This document shows, piece after piece, positions 52,739 through 61,878 of a stretch of 64,000 nucleotides of DNA. Location of the stretch: assembly GCA_963575745.1 (NCBI GenBank), contig CAUYUJ010018325.1:40001-104000 (forward strand). Direction: 5' to 3'. Origin of the DNA: Prorocentrum cordatum (Eukaryota; Sar; Dinophyceae; Prorocentrales; Prorocentraceae). Position 1 is the stretch's first letter. Every line of letters begins with the position of its first letter. Under the pieces are notes generated by a model, which saw nothing but the letters and a program-made list of their open reading frames with translations, made no database searches and was not told where the DNA came from. The translations under genes and the position numbers were made by a program.

Positions 52739-52983
52739 GAGGGCCAGGAACATCAGGGATAGGGGCTCTCTTCTGCAGGCGAATCGCACCAAACCGCCCA
52801 GAAGGATTGGCCCCAATGCGAAGACGGGGTCCTCAGTGAGGCCACGTCTTCTCCGTGTCCTTATGGTTACGTGCGGCTTTTTGGTTCATCGCCGATGAGA
52901 GCAGAGGGCCCCCGAGGCCCCAAAAAGGGGGCAAGAGGCCGGGAGCACCTTGGGCCAGGACCACTTTTGCCAACAAACCTTAA

Positions 52984-53133
52984 GTCGGGCCTGTCCCCCT
53001 ACAGGCCGATTCTGGACGAAAAATGAAAAATCGCTTATTTTTTTACCAAAAAAAATGAATTTGACCAAAAAAATCGTCCCCTGACTTTTCTAACTATTTT
53101 TGAATACTCCTCCTGCAGAGGGACACGCCCGAC
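52984..53133. mobile_element. MITE-like family B, copy 3, TTAA-flanked
   Basis: 150 bp bounded on both sides by TTAA (52980-52983 and 53134-53137). The left end GTCGGGCCTGTCCCCCTACAG is mirrored at the right; the interior is A/T-rich with AATCGTCCCCTGAC. This is the best-preserved copy and shows the target duplication most clearly. Confidence 0.7.
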
Positions 53134-53403
53134 TTAAAACAAACCCGCATCTGGCGGCGTCCACAAGGGGGCGGCCTTCTACGAAGGCGGCCTTTTGAGA
53201 AAAGGCGGCGGCCCCATCGTGCTGCGCCCCATCCGGGGCGGGCGCAAGGGCAGGATGTAGCAAAGGGCTGGGTAGAGAAACAGCTGACGCGGCTGGTTTC
53301 CCTGGCGCCTCGACGCGCCCGGAGGCGCCCACGCATCGAGGAATGAGCCCGGCGGCGGGGCGGAAACCAGGACGAAAGGGTAGGATAGCAAACCCAGATG
53401 ATG

Positions 53404-53427
53404 CGCTACCGAAAACTTTCGGTAGCG
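53404..53427. other. Perfect 11-bp inverted repeat (hairpin)
   Basis: CGCTACCGAAA, AC, then TTTCGGTAGCG. Nearby, CAATCCCGGTATT and CGACCGATTCTT recur at 53482-53620. Function unknown. Confidence 0.5.
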
Positions 53428-53659
53428 AGTTTGCATGATGGGGAGCGACCGAAAATCAAAACGAGTGGTCCAATCCCGGTATTGCAAGACGAAGTGCGCG
53501 TGATGCCGATACTGGGATTCAGATTCGGGATCTCGGTATTTCGCGACCGATTCTTCGGCATGTTCGCTCCCGAAAACCGACGACGCGAGCGTCCTCCAAT
53601 CCCGGTATTTCACGACCGATTCTTGCGCCCCTCGATCGTGTGTAAATCGCGCTTCGAAC

Positions 53660-54480
53660 ACACATGCGCGTCAAACGTTTGCTTGCCAATCGCTGCAAAC
53701 GTTTGCTGCGTACGTGTGCTTGTAGGTGTAAACGACTAACCCAGGAACTGAACCATTAACCAAACTACACTAGATTCCGAAACTACTTACATAAAGTACC
53801 CACTGCACTCAGCTAAGCTACTGACTACTTACTAAATTATTACTAGCAGCACTGCGCATGCAGATTCTAAACTATTAACCTACGGCTGCGACTTCAATTC
53901 GGCCGCGGCTTCAATGCACAACCCGCCTTACTAACTAGCCACCACCACCCCCACCATCACAACCATCGCCATGATCATCGGCATCGGCAGACACACCAGC
54001 GTCACCATCATCTGCGTCAACATCGGTATCATCGTGGGCGCCATCGTAAGATCAGTACTGCCACCATCACCACCTGAGCCATCGCCAACACGATCACTAC
54101 CACACTCACACCAGGCACAATAATGTCGTTGTAGTGGTGCACGTGTAAAGTTCAGTGATGACCGTGTGCATTCTAGTTCGCTGTGTTGGGCCTCCGACGT
54201 GCAACTTCTTGGGAGTTTTCAGGACGCCTCTTAGAGCACCCTAGGGGCCATCTCGAAGGATGATTGGCTGCCCCATCCATCTCCTCCGCCTCGTCCACCC
54301 ACCCTCCTCCATGACTGGGCAGCATGGTTGTGCTTGGGCATATTGTCTAAGTTGTGCCAGTTTTTTTGGGGGGTGGCGGTGGTCTGTGTTGTCGTGATCT
54401 TTGATGGGTGCCGCATGTTGTGTAGCATGGTTGCAAGCACTGTTTGGGGCAGCGCGATGAGATTACACGTATGGCATATG
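53660..54480. other. Non-coding region, AT-richer, with ACC/ATC runs
   Basis: 53730-53890 is relatively A/T-rich; 53940-54110 holds imperfect CAC/CATC repeats. No gene recognised. Confidence 0.45.
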
Positions 54481-54484
54481 GGGC

Positions 54485-54705
54485 ATGCATAGGCGCCGCT
54501 GGGGCCGTAGGGGCCACTGCGGACTGCGCCGTCCGCAACCATGCGGACGGCGCCGCTGGGGCCGTAGGTGGAGCTCCCTTTGGGGTCACGAACCGTGTGA
54601 GGGGTGTGTCAAAGTAGGGCGGCGCCGCCGTGCGGACGGCGCCACTGGTGCCTTTGGTGGGGCTCCCTATGGGGCCACGGCACGTGTGAAAGGGTGTGCC
54701 AAAAT
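54485..54705 (+). repeat. Isolated units of the 77/89-bp satellite family
   Basis: Two to three units with GGTGGAGCTCCCTTTGGGG, CACGAACCGTGTGAGGGGTG and GGCGGCGCCGCCGTGCGGAC, the 89-bp form. A (GAT)n tract follows, as after the array at 24350. Confidence 0.65.
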
Positions 54706-54714
54706 GGCCGTCGA

Positions 54715-54748
54715 TGATGGTGACGATAACGGCGATAATGGCGATGAC

Positions 54749-54799
<51 letters not shown>

Positions 54800-54880
54800 G
54801 GTGATGGCGACGGCCATGATGATGTTGATGATGCTGATGATGACGGCGGTGACGATGACGATGGTGAGTGATGGTGGTGG
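54715..54880. repeat. (GAT)n microsatellite
   Basis: Near-pure GAT at 54748-54800 flanked by GACGAT variants. Confidence 0.9.
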
Positions 54881-55440
54881 GTCGGTGGGGAATGCTGACG
54901 ATTTTGATTGGTGGTGATCTTCATCATTGTAGCGCTTCGCTATGCAAGTATCGTGCTCACCAGTATCAGGTTCACAATCGTATTCGTCAGCGTATCATCA
55001 TCAACATCATCATCAGCAGCAACATCATCATATAAATCGCCTTTGCAGCATGCACGATTTCGATTATCATTGCCACATTCGTTACTGCACGTCACAGCCA
55101 TCATTTGAAATTCCATGTTATCCACCATCATGGCCCATAACGTCAACCATCAGTCACTGGCATCATCAACATCATCCTCCTATACAGTGTGCTCCTCCTC
55201 TGGCTGATCATCCTCATCCACGTGGTGCTCGCCCTCCTGCTGAGAATCCTACATCCTCCTTTTCTCCCTCCTCTACCATATCTGATTTCCGTTCTACCAT
55301 TCCTCGTAATATTGATTATGAGCAGCCCTTTATCCAGTTCAAGCTTCGGTTTGTAAGGACCCGAGGAAGTCTCCAGCGGGATCCCCGAGTCCGAGGGGCC
55401 CAACGCGGTCCCGAGAGGGCCCAAACAGGGCATCAAATGT
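54881..55440. other. Non-coding spacer with CATCAT motifs
   Basis: A 191-codon frame starting at 54942 is His/Ser/Pro-rich, driven by CAT repeats, and runs into satellite units. I do not accept it as a gene. Confidence 0.35.
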
Positions 55441-55675
55441 GCGAAGGGGTGCGCCAACGTGGGGCGGCGCCGTCATGCGGACGGCGCTACTGGGACCTTG
55501 GGTGGCGCTCCCTATAGGGCCACGAAACGTGAGTGGTGTGCTACGAAACGTGAGTGGCGCTCGCCGTCATGCGGACGGCGCTACTGGGACCTTGGGTGGC
55601 GCTCCCTATAGGGCCACGAAACGTGAGTGGTGTGCTACGAAACGTGAGTGGCGCTCCCTATAGGTGCCACGAAAG
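55441..55675 (+). repeat. Diverged satellite units upstream of the Pro-rich gene
   Basis: Two copies of GCGGACGGCGCTACTGGGAC, CTTGGGTGGCGCTCCCTATA, GGGCCACGAAACGTGAGTGG, related to the 77/89-bp family, plus a third partial copy ending at 55675, about 90 bp before the next ATG. Confidence 0.6.
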
Positions 55676-55766
55676 CGCAGCCGTCGCGCCAATCCTGCTG
55701 CCCTCCTCCTCACCCTTGTTTTTGGGCTGCAAGCTCGCGGCGGTAGCCACGCGCAGCGCGGCCGCG

Positions 55767-56633
55767 ATGGAGCAGCAGCCTCTCGTGGAGGAGCAGCCCA
55801 GGCGCGATGGAGCGGCGCGCCCCGCGGCGCCGTCGCCACCTGCAGGTCCGCCCCCAGCCCACTTGCTGGCGGACCGTGTGCCCGAACCGCCAGCGGCGCG
55901 CCCCACCGTGCCGTCGCCACCAGCAGGTCCGCCCCCAAGCCACCTGCTGGCGGACAGTGCGGCCGAACCGCCAGCGGCGTGCCCCGCAGGGCCGTCGCCG
56001 CCTGCAGGTCCGCCCCCAGCCCACCTGCTGGCGAGGCGTGATGCCGAACCGCCAGCGGGGCCGTCGCCGCCTGCAGGTCCGCCCCCAGCCCACCTGCTGG
56101 CGTTGCATGATGCCGAACCGCCAGCGGCGCGCCCCACAACGCCGTCGCCGCCTGCAGGTCCGCCCCCAGAACACTTGCTGGCGGACAGTGCGGCTGGACA
56201 GCCAGCGGCGCGCCCCGCCGTGCCGTCGCCACCTCCGCCCCCAGCCCGCTTGCGCTTGCTGGGGGACGACGCGTTCGTGGCGTCCGACGTCTTCGATGCA
56301 GAGACGTTGCAGGCGGCCGTCGACGCGGCGTGGCGCTCCTGGGCCCGCGCCCGCACCCAGTGGGAGGATGCCGTGTCGGTCCTCGCGGCCGCCGTGGCGG
56401 CGCGCGACGCAGCGGAGGCGCGGGCCCGTGCTCAGGCCCAGGCGCCCGTGGATGGGCGGGCGCATTACCACTTGCGCGCGCGCGCCGATCATCAGCCCAG
56501 GACGCGTTCGCAGGCGCGCCCTGGGCTGAAGATCGGCGCGCCCGCGCGGGCGATTCTGCGCCCACCCCAGCGGGCCGAGGCTGACCAGCAGTTCTGCAGC
56601 CGCAGCCGCAGCCCTGCAGGTCGAGATCGCTGA
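55767..56633 (+). CDS. Pro/Ala-rich tandem-repeat protein, 288 aa
   Basis: ATG at 55767 (MEQQPLVEEQPRRDGAARPA), TGA at 56631. Residues ~20-155 are five to six copies of a 23-25 residue repeat, consensus VPSPPAGPPPAHLLADSAAE, encoded by a 69-75 bp minisatellite. Then comes a helical, Ala-rich coiled-coil-like stretch (DAETLQAAVDAAWRSWARAR, AAVAARDAAEARARAQ) and a basic C terminus with SRSRSPAGRDR. The frame is open upstream into satellite sequence, but this ATG is the first with gene-like sequence after it. No domain recognised; the SRSRSP end hints at an RNA-related role, as inference only. Confidence 0.5.
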   Translation: MEQQPLVEEQPRRDGAARPAAPSPPAGPPPAHLLADRVPEPPAARPTVPSPPAGPPPSHLLADSAAEPPAACPAGPSPPAGPPPAHLLARRDAEPPAGPSPPAGPPPAHLLALHDAEPPAARPTTPSPPAGPPPEHLLADSAAGQPAARPAVPSPPPPPARLRLLGDDAFVASDVFDAETLQAAVDAAWRSWARARTQWEDAVSVLAAAVAARDAAEARARAQAQAPVDGRAHYHLRARADHQPRTRSQARPGLKIGAPARAILRPPQRAEADQQFCSRSRSPAGRDR

Positions 56634-57395
56634 GACGCCCGTGCCCGAGGCCCCGCATGGGGTAAATGGGGGAGGCGGAGGAGGTCCCCCCCCTCTCCCC
56701 CCTCTTTCCTTCCCCCCTCCGTGCTCCGCCCTCCTGTCTTGCAGCGCCCTTGCGGGCCCCATCGGGGCTATCTGGGCGCCTCCGCGGGGCGTCGGCGCTC
56801 GGGGGCAATGGTGTCGCGAGGGGCCCCCAGAGGGCCCCGACCTCCGCCGTAATCATCACCATCATCCGCATCAACGTCCGCATTCTCAGCATCGCCCCAA
56901 CAATCATCATCACCATCATCACCACCATCATCAGCACCATCATTCTCGTCGTCATCGTGGCCGTCACCTCAACCGTTCGCACTGATGATGATGATGCTGC
57001 TGATGATGAGAAGGATGATGATGATGATGATGAGGAGGATGATGAGGATGATGAGGATGATGATGGTGATGATGATGATGGCGATGATGACGATGAGGAT
57101 GATGATGGTGATGGCGATGAAGATGGAGGGGTGAGGGGAGGAGTGGAAACAGGGAGGAGGGGGAGAAGGAAGAATTTAGGAGTGAGTGAGCACGACCAGT
57201 ATGTTCCCAGCTGCTCTTATTATCTTACTCGCGCTCCCCCCCCCGCTACTCTTGCACCCAGTGGTGCGTCCACTCCTGCTCCATGCGATTCCCCAACCTC
57301 CATTACCCCACTTCATTCTAAACTCCGTTTCCAGTGCGCATTATTATCTTCTCCCACTCCCACTCTCAATACTGGGAGTTCCGTTCCCACTATCG
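56634..57395. repeat. Spacer with CAT and GAT microsatellites
   Basis: CAT/ATC repeats at 56850-56965 and (GAT)n at 56980-57125. 57185-57395 is ordinary pyrimidine-rich sequence with no gene seen. Confidence 0.7.
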
Positions 57396-57483
57396 CCAGA
57401 AGGAGTGGGGGCCAGAATCAGAAGTATGGTCACCCCTGATCAGGGTTGAGCATGCTTCTGATTCTGACTCCCACTCTTTCTGG
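57396..57483. other. 88-bp near-perfect palindrome
   Basis: The arms of 44 bp start CCAGAAGGAGTGGGGGCCAG and meet at CCCTGATCAGGG (about 57434-57445), with roughly six mismatches. It lies about 55 bp before the start codon of the next gene. It could be a fold-back element, a MITE remnant or a regulatory hairpin. Confidence 0.65.
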
Positions 57484-57537
57484 TGAGAGCGCGCGCACAC
57501 GCAGCGCATTTGGCTGAGTTCCAGCATTTCTGGCACC

Positions 57538-60500
57538 ATGAGTGCCCCACCTGTCCGTCGCCCTGTTCCGGCCGTCAATGCGGCCGACCTCTCCAAGGCT
57601 TTCGTGAGCTACGTGGAGGAAGTTGGCTCGAAGAAATCGTTCGTTTTAGGGCACTACGAGTTTTTGAGGCGGGACTGCGCGGTGCATGCGCGGTCCTTGC
57701 ACCAGATGGCCGAGCTGGTGGCTGGAACGCAGAAATGCGGGGCGGAGGGGAAGAGGTGAAGGGAAACGACAATGCGTTGGAGGATGGAATCTGGGAAAGA
57801 CGAGGGATGGCGATGATGCGCACGAGGATTTATAGGAGAAGGAATGAGAGGATGAGAAGGAGAGGAGGAGGAGGAGGAGGAGGAGGAGGGAATACAGGAT
57901 GGTGGCGATGAGGAGGAGGGCACCTAGGATAACGACGAAGTGGGTGATAGCAAGGAGAAGGTGAGGATCGACAGGAAGGAGCAGGAAGAATTGGAGCTGC
58001 AGGTGGAGGTCTTGCTCAAGAACGTTCCCGAGGTCGACGCCACGTTCTCCGTGCTCCGCACAGCCTGCCACGCTGCGATCGTGGCGTGCCTCGGGTGTAG
58101 AAAACGACTTCGGGTTAGCGCGCGGGGGCGGTGGTGTCAGAGGGGGACTGGACTCGGCGATGAAGGGATGGAGGAGGAAGCTCGGGGGTGGGAATTGAGA
58201 GGGTGGGAGGTGAGAGAGGATGGGAGGAGGGGGGCAGGAAGATGGCCATAGTAAAAAGGGAAATGCGGAGAGTCAGGGTTGCGAGGAGGATCAGAGCAAG
58301 TGTGACGATAATGATAATGAGGAGGAGGAGGATAATGATGATGCGGATGATGCTGCTGAAGATGATCATGCTGTGTTTGATGATGATGAGGATGATGTTG
58401 ATAGAGGTTATGGTGGCGGTGATGGTGATTGCGGTGATGCTGATGGTGATGATGATGATGCTGCTGATGATGATGGTGACGATTAGGATGATGGCGAAGA
58501 CGATGACGATACTGATGAAACGAATGATCAGTGTGATGATGGTGGTGATGATGATTATGATGATTCTGCTGATGATGGTGATAATGATCGTGCTTCTCCC
58601 TCTCCTGCTTTCTCTGGTACCCCCATCCAAGGTACCCCAAGTGCACCTCGGAGAAGTCCACCGCCTCGGCGGTGGACAAGGCCGCCTCCCTCGCCGACAA
58701 GATCGGCGTCATCCTCAAACATCTCCGTCGACTACGGGATTGTCAGACGCGGCTCCGCCAGGAAGCCGCGAGAGGGGGGGGAGGATTTCGCAGCAGGGGT
58801 ATTTGGATGAGGAAGTACCCTCATCAAAATCCTCTTCCTCCTCCTCCTCCTCCTCTGCCCTCTCCTCCTACGTCTCCCCCCCTCCTCCTTCTCCTCCTCC
58901 TTCTCATCCTTCTCCTCCCCCTTCTACTACGGCTGCATGTCCTCCCTCAGTAGTCCGTGTGTTTCCCCTCCCTGCTCATCGAATCCCTGTTGCGGCTACC
59001 GCGCGCTCAGATCCCAAGTGTTACTGTTCTTGATTCTAACCGTGCTTGGAAATCCCCCTAACTTTTGCGCCGATGACTCGGAATTGTTGCTGCCCGCCCA
59101 TGTCGGTTCACCCTCATTCTAACTCTGCAATCGCCGCCGCCCGCGGTCCCTCTCCGACGGCGCCCCCCGCCGACTAGCCTCCTGCTGGCACCCGACATCG
59201 AGGCCAAACCGACCCTTCGCAAACCATCCCCTTCCATGACGTCATCCTCCCCTTTCGACCTCCCCATCGGGCCGCACGCATGCATCTCGGGCGTCGCGGA
59301 AAGGGATGTCATGCTAGGGGTCGGTTAGGCCGCCCCTAATCTACCCACGCGCCCGAGAGGCCCTGGCGACGTGCAACGAGAAGGAGGTGAGCTCGATCAA
59401 CTATTTTTTGCACCTCATGGGCCGCCCGCCTACTGTAGCCCCTTCCCCGAGTGCAGCACCGTCCCCGTTGCCATCCCCGAGGGCGCCGTCGTCGAGAGCG
59501 TCGTCGGTAGGGGCCGCTGCCCGACGGTCTCGGTTTGATCCGGTAGCTGGGGTTTCGATCCTTGTCTCTCCTACCCTGATGCTGATGCTCATGATGATGT
59601 GTGGGATGATGATGATGATGATGATGATGATGGTGATGGTGATGATGGTGATGGTGATAATGATGATGCTGATGCTGGTGATGATGGTGGTGGTGATGAC
59701 CATGAGCATGCACATGATGATGATGTTGATGATTGCGATGATGATGAGTCTGGTGAGTATGATTGTGTTTATGATGGTGATGGTGATGATGTCGATGATG
59801 ATGCTGATGCTGATGATGCTGGTGATGATGATGGTGATGATGATGAACATGATGCTGATGAGGATGATGATGTGGATGAGGATGAGGATGATGGCCACGC
59901 ATCCTCACCTCGAGGTGCCGATCGCGGCCCTCCAGACGGAGGTCGACGCCGATCTCGACGGCTCGGGCCCAGACGGCTCGGAGCACCCCGACTGCTCGGT
60001 CGACGGCTCCGTGTGCGACGAGGTCCACGACGAGGACCGCTTTGCGTCTTTATCCAACGGGTGAGGGGGAACGAGGAAGAGAGACGAGGACTCAGGCTGG
60101 ATGGAGAGAGGGGGAGTAGGGAAGGGAAAGTACGGGGGCAGGGAGGGCAGGAAGAGGACCAGACGACACGCGGAGGGTCAGAAAGATGAGAAGGGATCAT
60201 AATGATGACGGTGGTGGTGATGATGATGATGATAATGATGATGATGAGGAGGAGGAGGAGGAGGTGGAGGAGAAGGAGGAGGGTGGTGGTAGTAATGATG
60301 ATGCTGGTGGTGGGGGTGGGGGTGGAGGTGGTGTTGATGATGATGGTGGTGTTGCGGGTGATGGGGGAGACGAGAGTGATGACGATGATGATGATGATGC
60401 TTTTGAGTATGATTATGATGCTGATGATACTGACGAGGATTATGCATGTGATTGTGATGATGATGATGAGGAGGATGATGATGAGGAGGATGGTACTGCT

Positions 60501-61307
60501 GATGCTGATGGTGATGATGATGATGCTGCTGAAGATGATAAAGCTGGTAATGATCATGTTGGTGGTGATGCTGCTGACGCTGATGATGGGTGTAATGATG
60601 AGGATGAGGATAAGGAGTATGACGAGGACGAGGACGAGGACGATGATAGTGGCGATGATGCTGATGACGATGTTGATTATGATGATGTGATGCTGATGAT
60701 GATTGCAAGGGTAATGACGATGATGACGATGATGCTGGTAGTGTTGGCAAGGATGATGAGTATGATGACGACGATGAGGATGGTCAGTGTGTTGATGGTG
60801 AGTATGATGATGGTGGTTTTGCTGAAAATGATGGCTCTGCTTCTCGGTGGCGACGATGATGATGCTGGAGACCGACGGGGGGGGGTATTGCGCCCCCAAC
60901 CGAAACGGCCCGAGGACTCGAGCGACGAGTACAACGCGAAGCTCGAGGAGCTGGGCGTGCCGAGGGACGACCTCCAGGACTGTCGCGGCCACGGGGGGTG
61001 GGGGGTGGGGGTGCTACGTCGCCCTCCTCCCATCCTCCCCTCCATCGCCCTCCTCCCCCTCCTCCTCCTCCTCCTAATCCTCCTCCTCCTCCTCCTCCTC
61101 CTCTTCGCCCCCCCCCTCCTCCTCCACCTCCTCGTCCTCCTCCTCGTCCTCCTCCTCCTCCTCCTCCTCCTCATCATCAGCATCATCATCACCATCATCA
61201 TCAGCAGCATCATGTCTCGCCGCCCGCTGTCAACCCACCTCCTATTTCGCCAGGCCCCGATCCACCCTGCCGACGCCAACCCCTCCAAACTACCCCATGG
61301 GGCCTAA
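57538..61307 (+). CDS. Seven-exon hypothetical gene with microsatellite-filled introns
   Basis: The proposed exons are 57538-57755, 57951-58094, 58632-58798, 59358-59386, 59915-60060, 60923-61004 and 61254-61307. They total 840 nt with every junction in phase and GT-AG introns, giving 279 residues. The start is MSAPPVRRPVPAVNAADLSK, then KSFVLGHYEFLRRDCAVHAR, KEQEELELQVEVLLKNV, SAVDKAASLADKIGVILKHL, VPIAALQTEVDADLDGSG, NAKLEELGVPRDDLQDC and the C terminus ADANPSKLPHGA (TAA 61305). The protein is mainly helical with an acidic patch in exon 5. No family recognised. Exons 1, 2, 3 (start), 5 and 7 are the firmest; the exon 3 end, exon 4 limits (alternatives 59330 and 59506) and exon 6 limits are less sure. 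The introns carry (GGA)n, (GAT)n and (CTC)n. Confidence 0.55.
58270..58600. repeat. (GAT)n-rich intron 2 microsatellite
   Basis: Impure GAT/GGT repeats within the proposed intron 58095-58631. Confidence 0.85.
59576..59900. repeat. (GAT)n-rich intron 4 microsatellite
   Basis: GATGAT with GCTGAT and GGTGAT variants within the proposed intron 59387-59914. Confidence 0.85.
60185..60870. repeat. (GAT)n-rich intron 5 microsatellite
   Basis: About 690 bp of GAT-type repeats with a short (GGA)n within the proposed intron 60061-60922. Confidence 0.85.
61020..61215. repeat. (CTC)n/(CAT)n intron 6 microsatellite
   Basis: CTC runs then CATCAT, within the proposed intron 61005-61253. Confidence 0.85.
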
Positions 61308-61878
61308 GCCGCAACAGCGCCCCCCCCCCCCCCAGCGGACATCGGGGGCAAACGAGCCTCACCCCGACCCCGCTCGAAACACCTTGCGGCCCCTAAACCC
61401 CTACGCTCCCAGACACGGAAATGAGGGAAGGGAATGGGGCAAAGTGCGGGAGGAATACGCGGTGGCTGGCGAGGGCGGGCAAAGGAGAGCGGATGGGAGT
61501 GGATGCGAGAACATACAGAAATCGGATGGTAACGCATAGGACAATAGAAGGTGAATGAAGGATGCAACGGAAAATGTTGGTTGTATTCCGTCTGTAGCGT
61601 CGACTAGCGCCGAGTAGCGTCTGGGAGTCGATGAGATAGCGCCGACGTTGTGTCGGCGAGCCTCGAATAGCGTCGAGTTAGCGTCGAGTTCGCGTCGACT
61701 AGCGTTGACTAGCGCTGACTGGCGTCGATTCGCAAGAGCCGACAATATGGCATGAGAGGCTCCCATGAGCTGCCGCCGAAAGATGCACATTTTCCGTGGA
61801 TCACTTTTGGCTCGCAGTGCCAGGCAGAGCCCTGGCCAGGCGCCAGGCGGCGCCCTCTGGGGCCCGTGAGGCCCCAGC
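61308..61878. repeat. Intergenic region with TAGCGTCGA repeats
   Basis: 61595-61735 contains about ten drifting copies of an 11-12 bp unit, TAGCGTCGACTAGCG-like. No gene seen. It is the 5' region of the next gene and could hold its promoter, but no known element is recognisable. Confidence 0.5.

Noticed and set aside
54942-55517. 191-codon His/Ser/Pro-rich frame
   Set aside because: It starts in CAT repeats and ends within satellite units; no domain or consistent codon bias.
57500-57520. CATTTGGCTGAG before the seven-exon gene as a relict spliced leader
   Set aside because: It needs a gap and several mismatches to match the leader; chance similarity is likely.
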